A stretch of 64,000 nt of DNA from Bacteroidales bacterium (GCA_017544005.1 JAFYEZ010000037.1:62001-126000); one strand, 5' to 3'. Counted from the first letter of the stretch, positions 9,178-17,532 are shown. Notes: a model not told the origin generated them from the sequence alone. Numbers and translations: made by a program.

Positions 9178-9210
9178 TTTGCGAAGTTCGCAATAAAAAT
9201 GCTATTATTG
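9178..9210 (+). promoter_or_regulatory. Promoter with palindromic operator-like spacer
   Basis: TTTG (9178-9181), 21 nt, then TATTATTG (9203-9210), one mismatch from TAnnTTTG. The spacer contains most of the perfect palindrome TTGCGAAGTTCGCAA (9179-9193), which could be an operator. If this promoter is real, the ATG at 9199 lies upstream of transcription. Confidence 0.45.
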
Positions 9211-9231
9211 CAAATAAAAGTAAAGAGATCC

Positions 9232-10146
9232 GTGCGTTTCCGTTTTAAGATTCTCATGATTTGCAGTCTCATCCTTTGGGTCTGTGTTCCCGTTTATTCC
9301 CAGACCGGAACGGTGGACAGGGCCCTGGATGAATACGAATCGTTGCTGGTTGAGGCCGTATCGCTGAAACGCAGAAGCCTTGCCGGAGAATCGGTCTTGC
9401 AATACGAACTCTACAACCTCGCCGGGCGGCTGTCCGCCATCCGGAAAACCCTCGGCAGCAGCACGAAAATGACCGGATCGCAAAAGGCGCACATGGCGGC
9501 GCTGCTCAAGTGGTACGACATGGCAGAGAAGGGCTATCCGGGAACCATTGTCTGGGTGGATCCCCTCTATTTCAACCACGACACGCGGGCGGCATCCTGG
9601 TTTCAGCAGCCGGAAACGGTCCGGGAGTCCCTTGTCTGTTCGCCAAGAAAACCCTACCGATGGCATCCTTTCGCTGAAATCCGCCTGGCTGGCTTTGATG
9701 CGGCGATTCCGGGAATCCGTCTGGGTGTTACCTATCAAAAATGGGGCGGATATCTGGCCGCGCAGATGACCGGCGGCCGGAAAACCGCCGATTACACCTG
9801 CCTTTCCGACGGCCGGATACCCTCGGGCGGCGCCATCTATACGAGCGGCGAAAGGGCGGTATTTCATTTCGGGGTATCCGCCGGCGCCCTGTATCTTCCG
9901 CTGCGGCTGGGTGGCCTCGATACCGGCCGCGCCGGGCTGTATGCCGGCCTGGGATACGGCCAGCGTGACCTCTACTGGCAGGATATTGAAAGCCGCTGGG
10001 CACGCGTGTCGGACCGAAGCTGGCGCGGACTCGGCGTAGAAGCAGGGGCCATTCTTTTCTACAAAGCACTCTGTGCCTCCCTGGGACTTCATACCGTCCG
10101 CTTTTCCCACGCGGACTTTGAGGTCGGCATCGGGGTGCGCCTGTAA
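9232..10146 (+). CDS. Exported, probable outer-membrane beta-barrel protein of unknown function
   Basis: The frame is open from an ATG at 9199, but a promoter-like element at 9178-9210 makes that start doubtful. GTG at 9232 (preceded by AAAGTAAAGAG) or ATG at 9256 gives a cleaner signal peptide ending VYSQ; I use 9232 (304 aa). After the signal comes a helical stretch of ~80 residues and then alternating Gly/aromatic strands (for example LRLGGLDTGRAGLYAGLGYG), ending in VGIGVRL. That is typical of a small outer-membrane barrel. I recognise no family. It sits between two kinase genes and is divergent from kinase 1, so it may be under common control or a phosphorylation-linked envelope component; that link is inference. 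Confidence 0.6.
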   Translation: MRFRFKILMICSLILWVCVPVYSQTGTVDRALDEYESLLVEAVSLKRRSLAGESVLQYELYNLAGRLSAIRKTLGSSTKMTGSQKAHMAALLKWYDMAEKGYPGTIVWVDPLYFNHDTRAASWFQQPETVRESLVCSPRKPYRWHPFAEIRLAGFDAAIPGIRLGVTYQKWGGYLAAQMTGGRKTADYTCLSDGRIPSGGAIYTSGERAVFHFGVSAGALYLPLRLGGLDTGRAGLYAGLGYGQRDLYWQDIESRWARVSDRSWRGLGVEAGAILFYKALCASLGLHTVRFSHADFEVGIGVRL

Positions 10147-10174
10147 GACCGTTGGTTCTTATTGGTTCAAAGTT

Positions 10175-10204
10175 TTTGTGGTGTCTTTATATTTTCCATC
10201 TTTG
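10175..10204 (+). promoter_or_regulatory. Bacteroidota-type promoter of the 196-aa gene
   Basis: TTTG (10175-10178), an 18-nt spacer and CATCTTTG (10197-10204), 36 nt before the ATG at 10241. The -7 has C for the first T, a variant also seen at 6660 and 34356. Confidence 0.4.
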
Positions 10205-10240
10205 CATAACGGGAAATAACAGATTGCCCGAAAACTGATT

Positions 10241-10831
10241 ATGGCTGAAGTACAGAACCCATACCACACTCCTGAAATCCAAGCGCTTATGGCGGCCGTA
10301 GAGCAGCGTTTCCAGCGAAAGCCGGAAACGACGATGCACTTTATTGCACTCTCCTATGCCATTGAGAGCGCAACCGGAAACCAGCTTTCTGCCTCCACCC
10401 TGAAGCGGCTTTGGGGCTACGTCAACAACATTCCCGCGCCGCGGGTAACCTCGCTTGATATCCTGTCGCAATACGTCGGGCACAAGTCTTTCCGGGCTTT
10501 TTGTGAGTGGCTCCGCGCCAAGACAGTGGAGACATCGGCCTTTTTCCAGACTTCGTATCTGATTCCGGAAGAACTGACTCCGGGCACCCTCGTGGAGCTG
10601 GGTTGGGAACCGGACCGGCTGGTGCGGGTGGAATATTTGGGCGGACAGAACTTTCGGGTGATTGAGTCGCGGAATTCCAAGCTCCAGAAGGGCGATGTGT
10701 TCGAGGCCTCCTCGCTGATGACGGGCTACCCGCTCTGCCTGAGCGGCGTGCTGCGCGACGGAAAACTCACCTCCCCGTTTGTAGGCGGCAAGAAAGGCGG
10801 CCTGACGATTGTCCGGACCGTTACTGTTTAG
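10241..10831 (+). CDS. Conserved cytoplasmic protein between two kinases, helical N-terminal domain
   Basis: 196 aa, no signal or membrane segment. Residues ~30-90 form a helical, HTH-like block (TGNQLSASTLKRLWGYV, then SLDILSQYVGHKSFRAFCEW). A beta-rich half follows (ELGWEPDRLVRVEYLGGQNFRVI to the end). I have no family name for it; the pattern resembles hypothetical Bacteroidota proteins with a predicted nucleic-acid-binding N terminus. It has its own promoter-like element. It is convergent with the fimbrillin-kinase, the two stop codons overlapping in TTAG at 10828-10831. A role with the kinases (substrate or transcriptional output) is only inferred from position. Confidence 0.6.
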   Translation: MAEVQNPYHTPEIQALMAAVEQRFQRKPETTMHFIALSYAIESATGNQLSASTLKRLWGYVNNIPAPRVTSLDILSQYVGHKSFRAFCEWLRAKTVETSAFFQTSYLIPEELTPGTLVELGWEPDRLVRVEYLGGQNFRVIESRNSKLQKGDVFEASSLMTGYPLCLSGVLRDGKLTSPFVGGKKGGLTIVRTVTV

Positions 10832-12327
10832 CGAAGATCCATCTCAACCGCCGTCATCTCGCCTCGGATAACCTCCACGAGCGAGTCGGCCGGTTGTGTC
10901 CAGGTGAAGATGTCGCCTTCTGCCGTATAGATGGTGGCGGAGAGGTCGGAATAAGTAGTGGGCGGAACGGCTATGAAGAAAGGAACCGGGGTTTCACCGA
11001 CCGGAACCTCCGGACAGGAGAGTTCCAGGTCTCCGCTTCCTTTCCACTTCAATACACAAGCCGAACTCACCGTATAGCGGCCGGTAAGGCCTTTTTCTGA
11101 ATGGAAAACAATCTTTTTGACAAGAATCGGCCGGGATGCGGTCAGGTTGATCCGGATATAGCCACACAGGCTCCTCATTGTAAATTTCGGGGTTAAACGC
11201 CCCTGGTGGTTATACTTATAAAAACCGGCCATCGGGTAGATAGAGGGTCCATCCGGTGTATATTCCTGAACTGCAGGCAGTTTAGTTTTGATCGAGACAG
11301 GATAGAAGGCCCAGAAAGACGTGCTGTCCGGATTGAGCGCAGCGGTGTTTTTCCGGGTGTGGCGGAATCGTACCGTGGCGCCGCTGCCGAGCGCATCATA
11401 CGTAGGGCGGTTCTTTTTGTCCGAAAGATACAACCGGTCGCCCTTGCGCCACCGGTGACACACCGGGGTCTCTTCTACGGTAACGGTAATATACTTGACT
11501 TCGGCAGGGGTTTTCGGCCGCTCGCGGGTCAAGCCTAAAATTGGCAGGATGGACAGTAAAAGAAGTGAAGGCAGAAGCCAGCGCAACCAAGTCCGCCGCG
11601 TGGCGGCAATAGCCTGCTGCAATTCCTGCACGGTTTTGTATCTCCGCTCGGGGTCTACTTGGGAGCACTTACGGATAATACGGCGCCACCCCCGGCCGAA
11701 GAGCGGAAGAATTTTTCCAAGGGAATAAATGTCAGCGCGGTTGTCCACCGGAAGGCCTGCCATCAGCTCGGGTGCCGCGTATTTCTCAGTACCCGCAGAG
11801 AGCTTCAGCTCGCTGTCTGCATCCCTATCCGCAAAGCCAAAATCCAGAATCTTGATATTGGCTCCGTTGTTGGTGACCAGAATATTGGATGGCTTTAAAT
11901 CTTTGTGTACAACCTGTTTGGAGTGGAAGTAGCCCACCGCTTCGAACAATTGGTCCAACAGCCGGTACTTCTGTGCCCGGCCGGGCTGAACGGTTTCCAG
12001 ATACTTATCCAGCGGCAACCCGTCAATCCACTCCATCTCGATACACCACCCCAGGTCTTCGCGCTGCGTAAAACTATAGACTTCACAGATATAGGGACAG
12101 GAGAGCGTATGCCCGATTTCATACTCCTTGCGGAGCAGGGCTTCAAAGGCGGGCTTCCCGCGATGCTTCTCTTTCAGACATTTGAGCACCCGCCGGAGGC
12201 CCTCCTTCTCGATCACATACAGGTCGCAGAGGGCATCCGGAGCGGTTTCAATCTGCTGCATGCTGCTTTCCGGCCGAAGTTTGGGTTCTTCGGCCGAAAA
12301 GAAGCAGGAGGTCTCGACGGCATTCAC
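10828..12327 (-). CDS. Ser/Thr protein kinase fused to an extracytoplasmic fimbrillin-like domain, kinase 2
   Basis: 499 aa, GTG start at 12327. That start is supported because the first 245 residues then align gap-free with kinase 1 (ETSCFFS versus ESSSFFS). Kinase: Lys49, Glu69, HKDLKPSN (141-148), LDFG (161-164), APE (185-187); no Gly-rich loop. A membrane helix lies at ~247-266. Residues ~285-499 have the pattern of a fimbrillin: WRKGDRLYL (293-301), SFWAFYPV (337-344), SLCGYIRINL (386-395), then ELSCPEVPV, FFIAVPP and TAEGD. Fimbrillins are normally secreted pilus subunits, so this looks like a sensor borrowed from one. It follows the C69 dipeptidase by 2 nt and is probably the last gene of that minus-strand operon. 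Confidence 0.88.
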   Translation of the reverse strand: MNAVETSCFFSAEEPKLRPESSMQQIETAPDALCDLYVIEKEGLRRVLKCLKEKHRGKPAFEALLRKEYEIGHTLSCPYICEVYSFTQREDLGWCIEMEWIDGLPLDKYLETVQPGRAQKYRLLDQLFEAVGYFHSKQVVHKDLKPSNILVTNNGANIKILDFGFADRDADSELKLSAGTEKYAAPELMAGLPVDNRADIYSLGKILPLFGRGWRRIIRKCSQVDPERRYKTVQELQQAIAATRRTWLRWLLPSLLLLSILPILGLTRERPKTPAEVKYITVTVEETPVCHRWRKGDRLYLSDKKNRPTYDALGSGATVRFRHTRKNTAALNPDSTSFWAFYPVSIKTKLPAVQEYTPDGPSIYPMAGFYKYNHQGRLTPKFTMRSLCGYIRINLTASRPILVKKIVFHSEKGLTGRYTVSSACVLKWKGSGDLELSCPEVPVGETPVPFFIAVPPTTYSDLSATIYTAEGDIFTWTQPADSLVEVIRGEMTAVEMDLR

Positions 12328-12329
12328 GA

Positions 12330-13610
12330 CTACTTAAACTCGTAGGTGTACGGGAGGTTTTGGTAGAGCGGATTGGCGAGAATCAGAGATTTGACTTGCG
12401 CGTTGATTTCAGCGATGTCTTTCACGTTGCACTTGCCGGCCTTGCGCCACTTCTCCAGGTAGGGCTCGGTGAGGGCGAAGACCGCCTTTTCCGTCGGAGC
12501 GAGCTGCTGCATGTAGCCGTCGCCTTTGATGTTGTAAAGCTTGCGGAAGTTTAAGTAAACCAGCGCGTTGTTTTTATTCGAGAGGTAGATCTGCGTCTTG
12601 AGCTTGAGGGACAGGTCGCAGATCGGGGCGCAGTCATTGTTGGCCGCATCACCGCGAAGGAGCGGGTTGATGCCTTCGCGGCCGCCCTTCACCCAAAGCG
12701 GAATGGCCACGGAGGTGGCGGGACAGCCCAGCGCCGCCCAGATGGTGGTCAGCGAGGGGTCTTCGCCCGGGCGGACACCCACCAGCACGCTGGCCTGATA
12801 AGTACCGTCGTTGCAGATAATATCGTCGAACGGGATGATGCCGGTGCCCAGCTCGATGCCCGCATCCACCAGCGCACGGTGGTCAATTCCCAAGGCGGCA
12901 TTGTAAAAGCCGCGCGAACAGCGGTCCAGGCAGAGCTGCGGGGTGTAGTCGCGGGTCGGAGTGGCTTCTCGGAAAGCCTTGACGGCCGCATCGTGGCGGT
13001 AGTATCCCTTGCCGGTATCCGGGTTGCCGTGTCGGCCGAAGTTGGCATAGACCAACCAGCCGTCGGGGGCCACCTTCGGGTCGTTGACGTCCATCACCCA
13101 GTATTCCACCTTTTCCCCGGCATACTTCACCTCCACATACGCCGCACCGCCATTGGCGTCAATCACGCCATAGTGCGAGGAGACATATTTCTTGGCCAGC
13201 TTAATGGTTCTGGGAATATTGATGGTATCCAGCAGATGGCAGAAATCCGCCAGCGTCACGCAGACGTCCAGCGCCTCTTTCATCAGGAAGCCGTTGTTGA
13301 TCTGCTTGCGCTCTTCGGGATCCCAGATGTGGCTGTATGACATCGTGTTCATGATGGAGAACCCTTTCTCGTTGGTGCCGAACCAGGCGACCTTCGGGTT
13401 GGGAGCGGTCTGGGAAAGGCCTACCCAGGCATATTTGCCTTCATCGTGATACGCATAACGCTGCGAGGAGTACACGCCGGAGCCGTCGGTGTTTTTCCAC
13501 ATCATCGGACGGCCGTCTTGGGTGGCGCGGCCGCTGACCACCACGGAGGTGCAGGCAAAAGCGCCGGTCGTCCCCATCAGGAGCGCCAGCAGAATCAATA
13601 TCCGTTTCAT
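12330..13610 (-). CDS. C69-family dipeptidase / Ntn-hydrolase, copy 1
   Basis: 426 aa. Signal peptide is followed immediately by Cys20 (FACTS), the expected N-terminal nucleophile exposed by processing in C69 dipeptidases and related choloylglycine-hydrolase-fold enzymes. Next come SGRATQDGRPMMWKNTDGSG, typical of the secreted Bacteroidota branch, and later GVIDANGGAAYVEV. It likely cleaves dipeptides or other linear amides in the periplasm or outside. It lies between a D-aminoacylase gene and kinase 2 (2-nt gap), and a distant paralogue lies at 29884. The start is preceded by a 10-bp-phased AAACG repeat also found before aspS. Confidence 0.88.
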   Translation of the reverse strand: MKRILILLALLMGTTGAFACTSVVVSGRATQDGRPMMWKNTDGSGVYSSQRYAYHDEGKYAWVGLSQTAPNPKVAWFGTNEKGFSIMNTMSYSHIWDPEERKQINNGFLMKEALDVCVTLADFCHLLDTINIPRTIKLAKKYVSSHYGVIDANGGAAYVEVKYAGEKVEYWVMDVNDPKVAPDGWLVYANFGRHGNPDTGKGYYRHDAAVKAFREATPTRDYTPQLCLDRCSRGFYNAALGIDHRALVDAGIELGTGIIPFDDIICNDGTYQASVLVGVRPGEDPSLTTIWAALGCPATSVAIPLWVKGGREGINPLLRGDAANNDCAPICDLSLKLKTQIYLSNKNNALVYLNFRKLYNIKGDGYMQQLAPTEKAVFALTEPYLEKWRKAGKCNVKDIAEINAQVKSLILANPLYQNLPYTYEFK

Positions 13611-13640
13611 AATCGTTTCTTTACGTTTATTTCCGTTTAT
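13611..13640 (-). repeat. Three 10-bp units with AAACG in phase, before the C69 start codon
   Basis: Read on the minus strand: ATAAACGGAA, ATAAACGTAA, AGAAACGATT, then ATG. The first unit supplies the TAA stop of the upstream D-aminoacylase gene (13637-13639). Seventeen bases (ATAAACGTAAAGAAACG) are identical to the repeat before aspS at 53103-53142. Confidence 0.8.
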
Positions 13641-15214
13641 TTGACTTCGTGACGGAGCACCATGCCGGAGAGGGTGCCGGTATAGACATCATTCTCCACG
13701 GCGATCTCGCCGTTGACAATCACGTTCTTGAAACCGGTGGCGAAGAGGGTCGGATCTGCGTAGGAGGCGTGCGGCACAACCTCTTCCGGTTTGAAGATGG
13801 TGATGTCGGCGAAGCAACCCTTGCGGAGGAAGCCACGGTTCTTCAGACCGTAGGTTTCAGCCACCTGACCGGTGCTGCGGCGGATGAAGCGGTCCAGCGT
13901 CAGGACGCGTTTCTCCACCACGAACTGCTTGATGAGTTCGGCATAGGTGCCGGCAGCACGCGGGTGGGAGCCGAAGGAGCCGTCCGTGCAGGACATCACC
14001 CAGGGCTGTTTCATATACTTGGTCAGGTCTTCTTCGTTGGCAATGAAGGTGTTGAGGTACGGCGACTTGGTTTTGTCGCTCAGCAGTTCAATGATGGCGT
14101 CCACCGGGCTCTTCTTCATCTTGGCAGCTGCTTCGGCCAGTGTCATCTGGGAATACTCGCCGGCATTCTTGCTGATATAGATGGTCTCGGCACCGCCGCG
14201 CTCGTAGAGGATATCTGGGATTTCCGCTTTGATGCGCGCGAGCAGCTCGGGATCCTTGAAACGCTCACGCATCGCCTTGGTTCCGCCGTCGCGGCACCAG
14301 GCCGGAGTCAGGGCGGAAGCCATGCCGATACCGGAAGCCAGGTAAGGATACTGGTCTGCGGTGACCTTCATGCCCTGCTGCTGGTAGGACTCAATCAGGC
14401 TGATCACGCTGTCGGCCTTGTACCACTCGGAACGGCCCAGGCACTTGATGTGCGAAATGTTGACCGGCACACCGGCCGCCTTGCCGATTTCGAGGGCTTC
14501 GCGGATGGAGTTGACCAGGCCGATATTGAATTTGTTCTCGTTGCGCACGTGCGTGGTGTACATACCGCCCATCTTGCCCATCTCTTTCATCAGTTCCACG
14601 ACTTCAGAGGTTTCACTGAAGCAACCGGGAACATAGAAAAGACCGGTGGAAAGGCCCAGGCTGCCGTCGCGCATCTCCTGGCGGACGAGTTCCTTCATCT
14701 TTTCCACCTCTTCCGGGGTGGCATAGCGCGCCTCGTCGCCCATCACCTGCTCACGGATGGTGTTGTGACCCGTGAAGCTGGCCACGTTGGTGCCGATGCC
14801 CTGCTCCTCGAGTTTGGCGAAGAAGTCACCGATCGGGTAACGGCTGCCGCCGCACATACCCGGAATGACGGTCGTGACACCCATCCGGAGGTAGGATTCG
14901 TTGGCGCGGTCCTTCAAAAGGGTCGGCTCAAGGTGGTCATGCGGGTCAATAAAGCCCGGGCAGACGACATAACCCTCGGCGTTGATGGTCCGCTTGGCAG
15001 CGCAGCGGTTGACGATGTCCGCTTTGGCCGGAGCGACATAGACAATTTTATTTCCGACCACGGCGATATCGGCCTTGACCGGGCTCTTTTCGGAGCCGTC
15101 ATAGACCGTTCCGCCGGTAATCAGGAGGTCTGCGGTCTTCGGAAGACGCTGACCGCACGAAAAAACGAGTAACAAACTGGTTAAAAACGCAGCTACAGAT
15201 ACAAATTTCTTCAT
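13637..15214 (-). CDS. D-aminoacylase / N-acyl-D-amino-acid amidohydrolase, lipoprotein
   Basis: 525 aa from the ATG at 15214; an in-frame start 11 codons upstream overlaps glyS and lacks a signal. Lipobox Cys20 (LVFSC). Amidohydrolase superfamily: DLLITGGTVYDG at the start, metal-binding DPHDH after VCPGFI, then HNTIREQVMG, TTHVRNE, ISHIKCLG and DQYPY, the arrangement of N-acyl-D-amino-acid deacylases. The reaction is hydrolysis of an N-acyl-D-amino acid to a D-amino acid plus a carboxylate. The enzyme should face the periplasm. It begins 1 nt after the glyS stop, so it belongs to that operon, and is followed by the C69 dipeptidase. Confidence 0.9.
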   Translation of the reverse strand: MKKFVSVAAFLTSLLLVFSCGQRLPKTADLLITGGTVYDGSEKSPVKADIAVVGNKIVYVAPAKADIVNRCAAKRTINAEGYVVCPGFIDPHDHLEPTLLKDRANESYLRMGVTTVIPGMCGGSRYPIGDFFAKLEEQGIGTNVASFTGHNTIREQVMGDEARYATPEEVEKMKELVRQEMRDGSLGLSTGLFYVPGCFSETSEVVELMKEMGKMGGMYTTHVRNENKFNIGLVNSIREALEIGKAAGVPVNISHIKCLGRSEWYKADSVISLIESYQQQGMKVTADQYPYLASGIGMASALTPAWCRDGGTKAMRERFKDPELLARIKAEIPDILYERGGAETIYISKNAGEYSQMTLAEAAAKMKKSPVDAIIELLSDKTKSPYLNTFIANEEDLTKYMKQPWVMSCTDGSFGSHPRAAGTYAELIKQFVVEKRVLTLDRFIRRSTGQVAETYGLKNRGFLRKGCFADITIFKPEEVVPHASYADPTLFATGFKNVIVNGEIAVENDVYTGTLSGMVLRHEVK

Positions 15215-15215
15215 A

Positions 15216-16766
15216 TTATTGAACTTTATGGATGTTTCTGAGGACACTTGTCATGCTAATCTTCTTGGAAACGACGTCGTGAAGGGTGGAAATCGGGATT
15301 CTTTCCTGCTCCATGGTGTCTCTATCGCGGATTGTAACACAATTGTCACTTAGGGTATCGTGGTCAATCGTAATACAGTAGGGAGTACCAATGGCATCCT
15401 GGCGGCGATAGCGCTTGCCGATAGAGTCCTTCTCGTCATACTGGCAGTTGAAGTCAAATCGCAGCATATCAAGGATTTCGCGGGCTTTTTCAGGCAATCC
15501 GTCCTTCTTGACGAGGGGCAAAATTGCGAGCTTGACCGGGGCGATGCAGGCCGGCAGACGGAGCACGACGCGCTCCTCGCCGTCGGCGAGTTTCTCCTCC
15601 GTGTAGGCAGCGGAAAGGATGGCCAGGAACATGCGATCCAGACCGATCGAAGTCTCGATGACGTACGGCGTGTAGCTCTCTCCGGTCTCCGGATCGAAGT
15701 ACTGGATCTTGCGGCCGCTGAACTTCTGGTGCTGCCCCAGGTCGAAGTCGGTACGGGAGTGGATACCCTCAAGCTCCTTGAAGCCGAAGGGGAACTCAAA
15801 TTCGATGTCGGTAGCGGCGTTGGCGTAGTGGGCCAGCTTCTCGTGGTCGTGGAAACGGTATTTCTGGTCGCCGAGGCCGAGGGCCTTGTGCCAGGAGAGG
15901 CGGGTCTCCTTCCAGGCCTTGAACCAGCGCATCTCCTCGCCCGGACGGACAAAGAACTGCATTTCCATCTGCTCAAACTCGCGCATACGGAAGATAAACT
16001 GCCGCGCCACGATCTCGTTGCGGAAGGCCTTTCCGATCTGTGCGATACCGAAAGGAATCTTCATGCGGCCGGTCTTCTGGACGTTCAGGAAGTTGACAAA
16101 AATGCCCTGGGCGGTCTCAGGACGCAGATAAATGGTTCCTACGCCACCATCTACATTGCCCAGCTGCGTGCTGAACATCAGGTTGAACTGACGCACTTCC
16201 GTCCAGTTCTTGGTACCGGAAATCGGGCAGGCAATCTCACAGTCGATGATAATCTGGCGCAGCTCGGCAAGATCGTTTTTGCCCAGCGCCTCGGTCATCC
16301 GGGTGTGCACCTCGTCCCATTTGGCCTGGTTGCGGATCACATTCGGGTTGGTGGCACGGAACTGCGCCTCGTCAAACGCATCGCCGAAACGCTTGCGGCC
16401 CTTCTCGACCTCCTTGTTGTTCTTTTCCTCGAGTTTGGCCAGATAATCCTCGATCAGGACGTCTGCACGGTATCTTTTCTTGGAATCCTTGTTGTCAATC
16501 AGCGGGTCATTGAAGGCGCTCACGTGGCCCGAGGCCTCCCAAATACGGGGATGCATGAAGATGGCCGAGTCGATTCCGACGATGTTGTCGTTCAGGTGAA
16601 CCATCGACTCCCACCAGTATTTCTTGATGTTGTTCTTCATCTCCACGCCGTTCTGGCCGTAGTCATACACGGCGCTCAGACCGTCGTAGATCTCGCTGGA
16701 GGGGAACACGAATCCGTATTCCTTGGCGTGCGCCACGAGATTCTTAAAAGCTTCTTCCTGTGTCAT
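15216..16766 (-). CDS. glyS: Glycine--tRNA ligase, alpha2 (single-chain) type
   Basis: 516 aa class II aminoacyl-tRNA synthetase charging tRNA-Gly. The single-chain form is recognised by the N-terminal GFVFPSSEIYDG and MVHLNDNIVGIDSAIFMHP, motif 2 around FRNEIVARQFIFRMREFEQME, and motif 3 GLDRMFLAIL, then a C-terminal anticodon-binding domain. Length is usual for the bacterial alpha2 enzyme. Its ATG overlaps the folK stop (ATGA at 16763-16766) and the D-aminoacylase follows after 1 nt. It is a housekeeping gene embedded in a mixed operon. Confidence 0.97.
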   Translation of the reverse strand: MTQEEAFKNLVAHAKEYGFVFPSSEIYDGLSAVYDYGQNGVEMKNNIKKYWWESMVHLNDNIVGIDSAIFMHPRIWEASGHVSAFNDPLIDNKDSKKRYRADVLIEDYLAKLEEKNNKEVEKGRKRFGDAFDEAQFRATNPNVIRNQAKWDEVHTRMTEALGKNDLAELRQIIIDCEIACPISGTKNWTEVRQFNLMFSTQLGNVDGGVGTIYLRPETAQGIFVNFLNVQKTGRMKIPFGIAQIGKAFRNEIVARQFIFRMREFEQMEMQFFVRPGEEMRWFKAWKETRLSWHKALGLGDQKYRFHDHEKLAHYANAATDIEFEFPFGFKELEGIHSRTDFDLGQHQKFSGRKIQYFDPETGESYTPYVIETSIGLDRMFLAILSAAYTEEKLADGEERVVLRLPACIAPVKLAILPLVKKDGLPEKAREILDMLRFDFNCQYDEKDSIGKRYRRQDAIGTPYCITIDHDTLSDNCVTIRDRDTMEQERIPISTLHDVVSKKISMTSVLRNIHKVQ

Positions 16767-17194
16767 AGGTTATTGCGTTGTTTGATATTGTCTAACAAGG
16801 TCCGGACGAAAGGCCGCGACTGCACCTGGGGATGCGGGAGGGTCAATCGGTCGGTATGATATTCCAAATCGTTGTAAATCAGAATGTCTATGTCGATTGT
16901 GCGGTTGTTGTACAAGCGTCGGCCCGTGGCGGGGTCATACGTAGCCGCGTGACGGGGACGCCCGAGTTTTTCTTCAATCTCCTGGCAGCGGTCCAGCAGC
17001 GCCTCCGGCGCGATATCGCTCTCAAAACCAATTACTTGGTTTAGAAAAGCGGGACCCTCAAACCCGATGGCATCCGTTTCCAACACCGCGGAACACACCG
17101 GTTCCGCCTGCAGCGCCTCTGCGAGCAACTCCCTGGCAACGCGCAGATTTTCAGCGCGATCACCCAGATTGGAGCCCAGAGAGAGATAGATCAT
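16763..17194 (-). CDS. folK: 2-amino-4-hydroxy-6-hydroxymethyldihydropteridine pyrophosphokinase (HPPK)
   Basis: 143 aa from the ATG at 17194 (MIYLSLGSNLGDR); the longer open frame upstream adds unrelated residues. It transfers pyrophosphate from ATP to hydroxymethyldihydropterin in folate synthesis. Family marks: YLSLGSNLGDR at the N terminus, RPRHAATYDPATGRR, then NNRTIDIDILIYND with the two Asp residues that bind Mg-ATP, and LPHPQ. Its stop overlaps the glyS start by 4 nt. thyA and folA of the same one-carbon metabolism lie elsewhere in the window (47905-49187). Confidence 0.95.
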   Translation of the reverse strand: MIYLSLGSNLGDRAENLRVARELLAEALQAEPVCSAVLETDAIGFEGPAFLNQVIGFESDIAPEALLDRCQEIEEKLGRPRHAATYDPATGRRLYNNRTIDIDILIYNDLEYHTDRLTLPHPQVQSRPFVRTLLDNIKQRNNL

Positions 17195-17205
17195 TCCTGA
17201 AAGAA

Positions 17206-17532
17206 TTAATACATATTCAGCATCAGCTTGGCCTCCTCGCTCATCCGCTCGGGGGTCCATTCCGGCTCAAAAACCAGCGCAACATCCACATCCTGAACCC
17301 CTTTCACCGCCCAGATACCGTTGCGCACCTGCTCCACCACCTCGTCGGCAATCGGGCAGTTGGGCGCGGTGAGCGTCATCGTCACGGAAACCTTCGACCC
17401 CTCAATTTTGATGTCGTAAATCAAGCCCAACTCGTACACATCCACGGGAATTTCCGGGTCATAGACCTGCTTGAGGGCCGCTACCACGTCGTCCCGGTTG
17501 ATGGCTTCTGCGGGTGTATTATTTTGATTCAT
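17206..17532 (-). CDS. DUF59/MIP18-family Fe-S cluster assembly protein (SufT-like)
   Basis: 108 aa. MIP18/DUF59 family: VYDPEIPVDVYELGLIYDI, then the cysteine motif TAPNCPIAD with Cys59, and WTPERMSEEAKLMLNMY at the end. Relatives assist maturation of Fe-S proteins; close homologues are also found as PaaD-like proteins of phenylacetate oxygenase, but the suf neighbours decide for Fe-S assembly. Its start overlaps the sufE 3' end by 14 nt, suggesting translational coupling. Confidence 0.92.
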   Translation of the reverse strand: MNQNNTPAEAINRDDVVAALKQVYDPEIPVDVYELGLIYDIKIEGSKVSVTMTLTAPNCPIADEVVEQVRNGIWAVKGVQDVDVALVFEPEWTPERMSEEAKLMLNMY

